In this document: positions 1 to 5,959 of the stretch, in pieces
Layout: each line of letters starts with the position of its first letter
Numbering within the stretch: the first letter of the stretch is position 1
Source of the DNA: an uncultured Collinsella sp.
Lineage (GTDB): Bacteria; Actinomycetota; Coriobacteriia; Coriobacteriales; Coriobacteriaceae
Reading direction: 5' to 3'
Length of the DNA: 10,328 nt
NCBI GenBank assembly: GCA_900552425.1
Contig: URZR01000050.1
Coordinates: 1-10,328, forward strand
Notes under the pieces: generated by a model
The model's database searches: none
Told to the model about the DNA's origin: nothing
Seen by the model: the letters and a program-made list of their open reading frames with translations, nothing else
Translations under genes and position numbers: made by a program

Positions 1-1
1 G

Positions 2-934
2 CGCGGCCTGATGATTCCCTCGGGCAACGACGCCGCCGTCGTGCTCGCCGAATATGTGGGCAAGAAGATCGAGCCTAAGACCAAAGACGCCGAGGCCACA
101 TTTGTGAAAGCCATGAACGAGCGCGCTAAGAAGCTCGGCTGCACCGGTACGCTTTTTGAAAACCCGCATGGTCTGGACTTTGATGAGTGGGCTGGCGATA
201 TGCACTCAACCGCACACGACGTAGCGATGATGATGCAGGAGGCCATGAAAAACGATACGATCCGCGAGGTCGTAGCGAGCGAGGATTCCTGGATCGAGGT
301 CACGGGCGCCGACGGCACCGACCATTCGCATTCCATGGACACGCATAACTATTTGCTGGGCCAAGATGGCAACATCGGTGGCAAGACCGGCACTACCGAC
401 GATGCAGGCTATTGCTTTACGGGTGCCTACAACCGCGATGGCGACGAGATCTACACCGTCGTTTTGAACTCCACCACCACCGACCAGCGCTTTACCGATA
501 CCGCAACCCTTGCCAATTGGTACTACGGTCACAAGGTGACGGTCGCAATCGCCAACACGCAGGAAAAGACCGCCAACGGCAACCCGCTTATGGCGCGCAT
601 CGGTCAAACCGACTGGACTGATAAGACGATCGACGCCACACTCGCCGATCCTACGGCGCAAGCGACCGTGTTTTCCCTTGCCGGCGAGGTGACCGAAAAG
701 GTTAGCTACGACGATCTTTCGGGCACGGTGCATGTGGGCGACAAGGTGGGCAGCATTACGCTCAAGCAGGACGGCACCAAGATCGCCGTCATGGACCTGG
801 TTGCCGACGAGGAAGGGGCAGGGCCGAATCCCATTGAATGGCTACTCGTGAAGCTCGACCGCCTGGGCCGCCGCATCGACAACCGCCCACTCACGGCAGA
901 AAGCGAGACCGTCGCCAAGGCACCCGAGGTGTAG
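2..934 (+). CDS. D-alanyl-D-alanine carboxypeptidase (PBP5/6-like, serine-type), 5'-truncated by window edge
   Basis: This is a low-molecular-weight penicillin-binding protein that removes the terminal D-alanine from peptidoglycan stem pentapeptides outside the membrane (peptidase S11 family). The reading frame is open from base 2, so the ATG at 11 is almost certainly internal. The signal peptide and the SxxK catalytic serine motif lie upstream of the window. What is visible is the second motif, SGN at 20-28 inside the family-typical context IPSGNDAA, and the third motif, KTG at 383-391 inside GGKTGTTDDAGYC. Both have normal spacing for S11. A beta-rich C-terminal region follows, resembling the PBP5 C-terminal domain, at about residues 175-270 counted from base 11. 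The tail has a short amphipathic stretch (NPIEWLLVKLDRLGRRI) that could be the peripheral membrane anchor PBP5 proteins use; that role is inferred. The gene ends at TAG 932-934 and is followed by a terminator. Confidence 0.93.
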   Translation, partial: RGLMIPSGNDAAVVLAEYVGKKIEPKTKDAEATFVKAMNERAKKLGCTGTLFENPHGLDFDEWAGDMHSTAHDVAMMMQEAMKNDTIREVVASEDSWIEVTGADGTDHSHSMDTHNYLLGQDGNIGGKTGTTDDAGYCFTGAYNRDGDEIYTVVLNSTTTDQRFTDTATLANWYYGHKVTVAIANTQEKTANGNPLMARIGQTDWTDKTIDATLADPTAQATVFSLAGEVTEKVSYDDLSGTVHVGDKVGSITLKQDGTKIAVMDLVADEEGAGPNPIEWLLVKLDRLGRRIDNRPLTAESETVAKAPEV

Positions 935-960
935 GGCCAAAGCGATATCACATCGAACCA

Positions 961-992
961 AATGAGGCGTCCAACGGGGCGCCTCATTTTTT
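961..992 (+). terminator. Rho-independent terminator of the carboxypeptidase gene
   Basis: A 9-bp stem (AATGAGGCG at 961-969 with CGCCTCATT at 980-988) encloses a 10-nt loop. The stem runs into a T-tract at 987-992. It lies 26 nt after the carboxypeptidase stop codon, on the same strand. Confidence 0.9.
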
Positions 993-1024
993 GAGGGTTC
1001 GAATCCCCAGCCTCTTTTCTCCAC

Positions 1025-1051
1025 AAAAAAAGGGCCCCAAATGGGACCCTT
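1025..1051 (-). terminator. Rho-independent terminator of tRNA-Ser
   Basis: On the minus strand, AAGGGTCCC pairs with GGGGCCCTT across an ATTT loop (9 bp with one G-U pair, 1030-1051), followed by a run of seven T. It begins 15 nt downstream of the tRNA-Ser CCA end. Confidence 0.9.
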
Positions 1052-1065
1052 CTTCAAATTCGTAC

Positions 1066-1156
1066 TGGCGGAGAGCTGGGGATTCGAACCCCAGATGCCC
1101 TTTTGGGGCATACTCGCTTAGCAGGCGAGCACCTTCGGCCTCTCGGTCAGCTCTCC
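1066..1156 (-). tRNA. tRNA-Ser(GCT), CCA encoded
   Basis: The 91-nt gene folds as a class II tRNA. The acceptor stem is GGAGAGC/GCTCTCC, the discriminator is G73 and the CCA is encoded (1066-1068). The anticodon stem CTCGC/GCGAG encloses the loop CTGCTAA, giving anticodon GCT, which reads AGC and AGU serine codons. A long variable arm (TGCCCC..GGGGCA type) and the T-arm GGGG-TTCGAAT-CCCC are intact. The long variable arm is the identity element recognised by seryl-tRNA synthetase, whose gene is also in this window (5960-7243). The gene has its own promoter and terminator and is on the same strand as the ATPase gene upstream. Confidence 0.97.
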
Positions 1157-1170
1157 GTAACAGCCGTTCT

Positions 1171-1199
1171 ATAGTAACCAAACAGCCGAAGTTGGGCAA
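1171..1199 (-). promoter_or_regulatory. Promoter of tRNA-Ser
   Basis: On the minus strand, TTGCCC (1194-1199) and TACTAT (1171-1176) are separated by exactly 17 bp. The -10 box is 14 bp before the mature tRNA 5' end. This is a good sigma70-type match, and it lies in the 68-bp gap between the ATPase stop and the tRNA. Confidence 0.75.
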
Positions 1200-1224
1200 G
1201 AGGGAATTTGGAGCGATTCCATTT

Positions 1225-2307
1225 TTACCTTTCCCGCACCGCCTCCAACAAATAGTCGCGCATATACGGAATTGCAAACGAAACACAGCCATAGCCCGCA
1301 GGCTCAATCAACCCCGCATCGATGAGACGTTTACGATACGAGCCGACCTTGTTCGCCGGCAGCCCCATCTTTTTGGCGATATCACCGTTGGCAATCTCAT
1401 CGCCCTCGCATTGAGCCATTGCCGCGAGATACTGAAACTGTCGTTCTGAAACCCTGCGCAGCGCCGGGGCAATCACCATAGCATTAAAGCTATCAAGAGC
1501 TGCTTGGATACCCGTACGCGCGGACCCTTCGTTCACGCTCTCCGCCCCGCTGCGCGCAGCAGCCTGCCAAGCGTAATATCCGACCAACTGGACCATAAAG
1601 GGATAGCCTGCTGACGCCTTTGTTAATAGCTCAGCGGCGTCTTCATCGAGCTCCTTGCCCGCTCGTCTCATTGTATCCTCAAACGATCCGCCGACTTCAA
1701 AATCGGAGAGACGAGTGAGTTCGATATGTTTTGCCCGCTGAAGGAACGTAAGGGTATCATCAACCACCACGCCATCCACCGATGTTGGCAAGCCAGCGAA
1801 TGCAAAAGCGACATTCGCCCCTTGGCGAATCAAAAGCTGCATCTCATTGCCCAGCTCGCGCATTTCCTCAGTTGAGGCATCCTGAATCTCGTCGAGCGTA
1901 ATGAACAGGCCATCGCGTTTCGCGGCATCGTACATCGCCTCGCCCAAATGAGAGGCCGACTTTGACACCTCCACGGAGCCGAGGCTGACTCCTAAAATCG
2001 ATGGGGAAATCGACATTGACTCAAGACGAACATTTCGCTGCAGAGCCTCGAGGATCCTAGTGCAAAAACCGGCATTTGAGGCCACGTCAACGACCTCGAA
2101 TCCCTTTTTTCGCGCAAGATCGCCCAATGCGTTGAGAAGCACCGTTTTGCCCGTGCCTCGGACACCCGAGATGCGCATAAGTCGATCGGGGGCACCAGGA
2201 CCATTCTCTAGTGCCTCGGCAAAGTCATCCAAAACAGCATCGCGCCCGATAAGCTCAGGCGGATTCATGCCCGCCGTTGGCTTAAAGGGATTAATTGCTT
2301 TCGGCAT
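1225..2307 (-). CDS. AAA+ ATPase with C-terminal winged-helix-like region (Orc1/Cdc6-like / AAA_16 type), function unknown
   Basis: This 360-aa soluble protein has a clear P-loop ATPase core. Walker A is GVRGTGKT at residues 48-55. Walker B is LFITLDE at 134-140. A hydrophobic strand ending in AGLP (166-174) fits sensor 1. Residues 225-250 (ASAGYPFMVQLVGYYAW) resemble the lid helices of archaeal-type ATPases. The last 75 residues (about 288-360) look like a winged helix (RQFQYLAAMAQC, then ANGDIAKKMGLP, then SYRKRLIDAGLIE). The domain order resembles Orc1/Cdc6 and STAND-like ATPases, and I recognise it as a common actinobacterial chromosomal type without known function. The ATG at 2307 is fixed by a strong ribosome-binding site, AGGAGGA, 4 nt upstream. 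No partner toxin, nuclease or membrane effector is adjacent. The leader carries a striking palindrome array (2327-2385), which suggests autoregulation; that is inference. No DNA-binding function is shown. Confidence 0.9.
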   Translation of the reverse strand: MPKAINPFKPTAGMNPPELIGRDAVLDDFAEALENGPGAPDRLMRISGVRGTGKTVLLNALGDLARKKGFEVVDVASNAGFCTRILEALQRNVRLESMSISPSILGVSLGSVEVSKSASHLGEAMYDAAKRDGLFITLDEIQDASTEEMRELGNEMQLLIRQGANVAFAFAGLPTSVDGVVVDDTLTFLQRAKHIELTRLSDFEVGGSFEDTMRRAGKELDEDAAELLTKASAGYPFMVQLVGYYAWQAAARSGAESVNEGSARTGIQAALDSFNAMVIAPALRRVSERQFQYLAAMAQCEGDEIANGDIAKKMGLPANKVGSYRKRLIDAGLIEPAGYGCVSFAIPYMRDYLLEAVRER

Positions 2308-2311
2308 TCAA

Positions 2312-2318
2312 TCCTCCT
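2312..2318 (-). promoter_or_regulatory. Strong ribosome-binding site of the AAA+ ATPase
   Basis: The minus strand reads AGGAGGA four nucleotides before the ATG at 2305-2307. This near-perfect anti-SD match settles the start codon. Confidence 0.85.
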
Positions 2319-2326
2319 CTGCTAGT

Positions 2327-2385
2327 TTTAACAACTTTAGCAAAGTTTAGCAACTTTAGCAGAGTTTAACAGGTTTAGCAGACCT
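2327..2385. repeat. Phased operator-like array: six TTTARCA units forming three 15-bp palindromes
   Basis: The plus strand has TTTAACA or TTTAGCA starting at 2327, 2336, 2346, 2355, 2365 and 2374, with spacing alternating 9 and 10 bp. At a higher level there are three inverted repeats of form 6-3-6. AACTTTAGCAAAGTT at 2333-2347 is perfect outside its AGC centre. The second, at 2352-2366, and the third, AGGTTTAGCAGACCT at 2371-2385, each have one mismatch. The period is exactly 19 bp. The array lies 20-78 bp upstream of the ATPase start codon and so overlaps the promoter or leader of that gene. Read on the minus strand, each unit (TGYTAAA) also resembles an extended -10 element. The likely role is a cooperative binding site for a dimeric repressor or for the ATPase itself; this is inference. 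Confidence 0.85.
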
Positions 2386-2478
2386 AGCCGCTTTTGACCT
2401 TACCGGTCCTGCTGGAGCCACCCACCTGAGCCAATACAAATGGCTCCATTCAATTTGTCGGCGACCTGCTCGATACAG

Positions 2479-2512
2479 TAATTCGTACTTTAATTCGTTA
2501 CGACTTAATTCG
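2479..2512. repeat. Three direct copies of TAATTCG
   Basis: TAATTCG occurs at 2479-2485, 2491-2497 and 2506-2512, each followed by T and then A or T. The spacings are 12 and 15 bp. They lie in an AT-rich island between the 813-aa gene and the ATPase gene. The function is unknown; the spacing is less regular than the palindrome array downstream. Confidence 0.55.
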
Positions 2513-2629
2513 TTATACCTTATCTATACGCAAATGTTCCCGGTACCGCCGGTAGCAGTAGCCCCTTCGTTTTGTCGGCATGGCGAGCAAATGGGATGAC
2601 AAGCGCGGTCCAGCCCTTCTATGCCGCTC

Positions 2630-5071
2630 CTACCCCAGCGAGCGGTTGAGGGAGCCGAGCTCGTCGTTGCCCATGGTGCGCCACATTTGGTAGATGCAGC
2701 CGCGCGCCAAGAAAAAGAAGCCGTTATCGACGAGCTGCACGGCGGCATCCGCGAGTTGATTGGTCACGGCGGGCACCGGCGGCAGCTCAAGACCTGCCTT
2801 GCGGATGGTCTCGACAGCCCCCTCAAACGTGGGCGGTTTGATGACGCCCATCTCGTTCATAAGGCCCTGCATTTCCTCCTGCGCACTGCCGCCCGATTCC
2901 TCGCCGCGCGGCACCAGGCGATAACATGCCAGCGCCAGCTCGAGCTGGTCGCAGTTCCAGTAGGCGAATGCCAGGCGATAGAACAGGTAGCCGATTGCAG
3001 AACGATCGCTGGCAATACGTAGGCCGTGGCGCGCCACCTCGATAATCTCGTCAAAGCGCTCCAGACGCGCAAGCACGTTGATGAGCGCAAAGTGCGACTG
3101 CATGGACGAGCGCGCCAAATCGTAGAGACGACGCACCTCGGGCAGTGCACGCTCAAAGTCCTCTTGTTCGGCGTAAAAGCTGCAGATCTCGTGCTGGGCA
3201 AAGTACAGCGCATCGGGCGCACGAAGGATTCGCACAGAGCGGTCCTCTTCCAACACCGGCAGTACCATACGCACCAGCTGGTTGTCGCAGAACTGGGTCT
3301 GCACCGGTCCCGTCGCCAAAAGCTCAGCAACAGTACACTTGGCTTCCAGTTCCTCGACAAGGCGAGAAAAGCCCTCGAAAGCACCAGCTCGGTCAACTTT
3401 GGATTGCTCGCGCAGCTCGACGACGCGGGCAACATACGGATCGTTGTCCTCCTCCATGACCTCAAGCTCGTCAGCCGTATCAGCGAGCAGTAAATCGCGA
3501 AGCGCAGGCGGCAATGGACGATGGTCATCACGTGGTCGGGCGTGAACTTCTGCAGACTCAATCATGTCCGGCGCATCTGCCTCATACGCCTCAAGCACAC
3601 GCTTGCACGGCATATCGTCCATGTCCATGCTCTCAAGATCCTTGGCGACAGAAACGCAATCGGCCAGATAAGCCGCACGGCCAAAGGAGTATGTTTTAAC
3701 AACGCGCTCGCCCTGCTCGCCGTCGGGAGCCGCAATCTGCACGTAGCAGCGCGTGATGCGAGCACCCGAGGCAAAGCAAGCCGCTGCGAGTGTAAGCGCA
3801 ATACGCGCATCGTGCTCGGTGGCCCATGCTGCGCGCTTAGGCTCATCTACCTCGCGCCAGGCGTCATCTTGAGCATCGTATTCGCGCTGCGGCATAGCAT
3901 CGACAACCGTGCGGCCAAATCGCACCAGCATGATGCCCTCGGCGACGTTCACTCGATAGGTGTAATCGAGCCGCGTGACCACGTTGAGCGCTTCTACGAT
4001 ACGTGCAAAGCGGGTGCGAACGTCCCACTCGCCACCCGGCTGGCACGCAACCGTCCCCGGCTTGGCCCACGGGTTGTCATTCGACAGCGTTTCGAGCAGG
4101 CGAGGAACGTCGTTTGTCGTCTTGCTGATGTGCCATAGGTCAAAGAGCGAGCAGCCCTCAAAGCTTGGCGACGAGGCAACGGGGCCCAACCCTGCCCCAA
4201 TACGCTCAAGAATGCCCGATAGGCGGTTCAGGCGGCTCTCGACGGCAAGCAGGATATCGATCTCGTCCTGGTCCAGCAGGCTACGGTCAAAATTGAGATA
4301 AAAGAGCCTCGAGCGATCGATGCGCGCCAGGCTCATTTCGGTTTTGGCCGCAATGGTGCGCAGGCGAGGCAGATTGACTTCACCCATCAAAGCGGCGGCA
4401 TAGCGCTCAATGCCACCTGGATTATCTGTATGGTCAATGCGGTAGAGCAACGTTTCGATTGCATCGGGCAGCGGCGTGGAATCAAAACCCAGCAGTACCT
4501 CAACCGGCTCGGGGAGTTTTACAAGTTTGATCTTGTCGACGGCATTTTTCATGCCCTCGTCAAGGCCGTCACCGTCTGCCGCGCCTAAGACAGCGTTTTC
4601 AGAATCGGCGAATATGACGTAGCGCAAGAACATCGAGGCCATGAACTCACCGTAAGGAAGGGAGCGGGTCGAATTCCATGTCTCGTGATCGGACTGTTCG
4701 CGCATGGGACCTTCGGGAGAGCCGACGGTTCGCGCGCGCACGCGCATCGTGCCGTTTGCTCCCCTCACCATAATCTCACCAATACCGGAGTCCGACTCGT
4801 CAAGGACCAGTTCCATGTCGGGATCGTTGGGCAGCGGAGCCTCGCTGACGGGGCGGTCCACCTTGTACACCTCGCCCGAAACGCTTACGTAGCCCAAAAG
4901 CGACACATGACTTTTGCCAACGAATTCGACGACATAGCAAGATTCATGCTGATCCTCGCCAAAGAGTTTCCAGACCACGCCATATGAGCGTCCCGCAGGC
5001 TGCTCGGGCATCGCCGGAAAGCGCTTTTTGGGATCGAGAAACCTGAGCTTGTATGTCGGACGCTCTGCCAC
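2630..5071 (-). CDS. Large TPR-like protein, function unknown
   Basis: This 813-aa protein has no signal peptide and no membrane segment, so it is probably cytoplasmic. The N-terminal part (residues 1-150) looks beta-rich, with a strand pattern such as YGVVWKLFGED and SCYVVEFVGKS, followed by acidic stretches. The middle (150-520) is mixed helix and strand with no motif I recognise. The C-terminal part (about 615-795) is helical with TPR-like repeats: ALYFAQHEICSFYAEQEDFE, FALINVLARLERFDEIIEVA, then LFYRLAFAYWNCDQLELALA. It therefore probably acts by protein-protein contact. The start is GTG (5069-5071), preceded by AGGGTGA about 6 nt upstream; the next in-frame ATG is residue 21. It is the longest gene here, codon use matches its neighbours, and it sits between tRNA-Arg and the ATPase gene on the same strand. 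I do not recognise a named family and assign no function. Confidence 0.85.
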   Translation of the reverse strand: MAERPTYKLRFLDPKKRFPAMPEQPAGRSYGVVWKLFGEDQHESCYVVEFVGKSHVSLLGYVSVSGEVYKVDRPVSEAPLPNDPDMELVLDESDSGIGEIMVRGANGTMRVRARTVGSPEGPMREQSDHETWNSTRSLPYGEFMASMFLRYVIFADSENAVLGAADGDGLDEGMKNAVDKIKLVKLPEPVEVLLGFDSTPLPDAIETLLYRIDHTDNPGGIERYAAALMGEVNLPRLRTIAAKTEMSLARIDRSRLFYLNFDRSLLDQDEIDILLAVESRLNRLSGILERIGAGLGPVASSPSFEGCSLFDLWHISKTTNDVPRLLETLSNDNPWAKPGTVACQPGGEWDVRTRFARIVEALNVVTRLDYTYRVNVAEGIMLVRFGRTVVDAMPQREYDAQDDAWREVDEPKRAAWATEHDARIALTLAAACFASGARITRCYVQIAAPDGEQGERVVKTYSFGRAAYLADCVSVAKDLESMDMDDMPCKRVLEAYEADAPDMIESAEVHARPRDDHRPLPPALRDLLLADTADELEVMEEDNDPYVARVVELREQSKVDRAGAFEGFSRLVEELEAKCTVAELLATGPVQTQFCDNQLVRMVLPVLEEDRSVRILRAPDALYFAQHEICSFYAEQEDFERALPEVRRLYDLARSSMQSHFALINVLARLERFDEIIEVARHGLRIASDRSAIGYLFYRLAFAYWNCDQLELALACYRLVPRGEESGGSAQEEMQGLMNEMGVIKPPTFEGAVETIRKAGLELPPVPAVTNQLADAAVQLVDNGFFFLARGCIYQMWRTMGNDELGSLNRSLG

Positions 5072-5215
5072 GAAGTATCACCCTGATCGGTCGCTTGAAG
5101 AAGGAGTGGTCGCGAATTAGTCGCGACATCTACTCGGAATCTTACACGAGTCGACAGGAAATCGTCCGCTTTACGCCCGCGCCTCGACCGAGGTTCGAAT
5201 CAATGCGGTGTTTAC

Positions 5216-5247
5216 GTAAAAGAAAAGCCCCCGTTGCCGGGAGCTTT
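5216..5247 (-). terminator. Rho-independent terminator of tRNA-Arg
   Basis: On the minus strand, AAAGCTCCCG pairs with CGGGGGCTTT across a GCAA tetraloop (10 bp with one G-U pair, 5224-5247). It is followed by a T-rich tail and starts 9 nt after the CCA end. Confidence 0.88.
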
Positions 5248-5256
5248 AATCTCAAA

Positions 5257-5333
5257 TGGTGCGGCGTATAGGATTCGAACCTATGACGTTCTGATTCGTA
5301 GTCAGACCCTCTATCCAGCTGAGGTAACGCCGC
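5257..5333 (-). tRNA. tRNA-Arg(ACG), CCA encoded
   Basis: This is a 77-nt cloverleaf with acceptor stem GCGGCGT/ACGCCGC, A73 and encoded CCA (5257-5259). The anticodon stem TCTGA/TCAGA encloses CTACGAA, giving anticodon ACG. In bacteria A34 of this tRNA is normally deaminated to inosine by TadA, allowing it to read CGU, CGC and CGA. The T-arm ATAGG-TTCGAAT-CCTAT is intact. It has its own promoter and terminator. Confidence 0.97.
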
Positions 5334-5343
5334 AGCGCAAGAC

Positions 5344-5374
5344 ATATAAAACCACTTTAGCTTATTGGAGTCAA
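5344..5374 (-). promoter_or_regulatory. Promoter of tRNA-Arg
   Basis: On the minus strand, TTGACT (5369-5374) is followed 18-19 bp later by TTTATA/TTATAT (5344-5350), just upstream of the tRNA 5' end at 5333. This is a good sigma70-type promoter with a slightly long spacer. Confidence 0.65.
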
Positions 5375-5410
5375 GCACAATTTCAAACTTTTTTGTGGAA
5401 CGCAGTCTTG

Positions 5411-5788
5411 TCATGCTGCTCCGCATATACCGCCATTCCCCGTACGATCGATTGGCTTTTCGATCACGTCAAACTTAGCATCAAGTTCCCTCAGGAGCGA
5501 TCTCACCCGCTGGGCACAATCATAATCGGCAAACGAGATGCTCAACATGCGAGCAACCTGATTAGATGTCTGGACCCCATAGAAATGCTCTAGGGCCACA
5601 AGCCCCTCGTGCGCCACAAACGTCTCAACCACATGAGGCGACTCCTCGTAGCACCATTGCGTCAACGGCCCCTCGCTCGTCTGTCGAACCACCAGGCCAC
5701 CCATGCCAGACGGCTCACACGTCACAAGCAGGTACTCCCCGCCCTCGTCGCTCTCAAACAAAACCACCCGATCATCAAACAGCTCCAT
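5411..5788 (-). CDS. Hypothetical 125-aa protein
   Basis: I do not recognise this small acidic soluble protein. It has no signal peptide or membrane segment. The first half looks beta-rich (RVVLFES, EYLLVTCEPSGMGGLVVRQ); the second half has helices (VVETFVAHEGLVALEHFYG, then SNQVARMLSISFADYDCAQRVRSLLRELDAKFDVIE). The C-terminus is short and glycine-rich (TGNGGICGAA). It has three cysteines and no obvious metal-binding pair. The ATG at 5788 is supported by AAAGGGGA about 6 nt upstream. It lies alone between serS, from which a strong terminator separates it, and tRNA-Arg, so it should have its own promoter. A minus-strand TGCTATGCT (extended -10-like, 5822-5830) and a palindrome resembling a LexA box (5849-5860) lie just upstream. 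No function can be assigned. Confidence 0.8.
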   Translation of the reverse strand: MELFDDRVVLFESDEGGEYLLVTCEPSGMGGLVVRQTSEGPLTQWCYEESPHVVETFVAHEGLVALEHFYGVQTSNQVARMLSISFADYDCAQRVRSLLRELDAKFDVIEKPIDRTGNGGICGAA

Positions 5789-5839
5789 CGCGTCCCCTTT
5801 CTCTCGCTCTTATTTAGCAAAAGCATAGCAGGTAGATGG

Positions 5840-5860
5840 CTGTATACAGAACAGTTGTTC
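5840..5860. promoter_or_regulatory. Overlapping palindromes, LexA-box-like GAAC-N4-GTTC upstream of the 125-aa gene
   Basis: CTGTATACAG (5840-5849) is a perfect 10-bp palindrome that shares its last base with GAACAGTTGTTC (5849-5860). The second sequence has the GAAC-N4-GTTC core of Gram-positive and actinobacterial LexA boxes. It sits about 60 bp before the start of the 125-aa gene and just upstream of a possible -10 (5822-5827). The match to a LexA site covers only the core, so the call is tentative. Confidence 0.4.
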
Positions 5861-5906
5861 GTGTGTTTTCTATTGAGCTGTCCGCACGGCATGGTATGGC
5901 CGCACA

Positions 5907-5936
5907 CAAAAAGGGCACCCCAAAAAGGAGTGCCCT
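5907..5936 (-). terminator. Rho-independent terminator of serS
   Basis: On the minus strand, AGGGCACTCC pairs with GGGGTGCCCT (10 bp, one G-U) around a TTTTT loop, then runs into T5 (5908-5912). It starts 23 nt after the serS stop codon. Confidence 0.93.
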
Positions 5937-5959
5937 AGCAAATCGCTTATGCAGCCAAT

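Larger units (their letters stand above)
2308..2629. other. 322-bp intergenic region between the 813-aa gene and the ATPase gene
   Basis: I find no convincing gene here. Besides the palindrome array next to the ATPase, it holds the TAATTCG repeats (2479-2512). It also has GGAGCCA (2414-2420) facing TGGCTCC (2441-2447), with an alternative pairing arm GAGCCA at 2428-2433, which could form two mutually exclusive hairpins without a T-tract. The AT-rich stretch around 2475-2530 is the most promoter-like part for minus-strand transcription (for example TATAAC on the minus strand near 2513-2518), but I see no convincing -35 partner. No clear terminator follows the 813-aa gene, so read-through into the ATPase gene is possible. 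Confidence 0.6.

Noticed and set aside
995..1011. Simple phage attachment site at tRNA-Ser
   Set aside because: The copy is inverted relative to the tRNA, not direct, and no integrase or cargo lies between.
838..1449. Plus-strand open frame of 203 aa and minus-strand frames at 842-1111 and 984-1307
   Set aside because: They read through tRNA-Ser, its terminator and the ATPase gene. The RRAGDSNPR-type peptide is the classic false protein from tRNA T-arms.
2327..2385. CRISPR array
   Set aside because: Units are 7 bp with 2-3 bp between them; no spacers and no cas genes.
3521..4138. 205-aa plus-strand frame and other frames inside the 813-aa gene
   Set aside because: All lie opposite or out of frame with a long, well-supported gene and have no start signals or domain content.
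5142..5426. 94-aa minus-strand frame across tRNA-Arg
   Set aside because: It translates the tRNA and its promoter and overlaps the end of the 125-aa gene.
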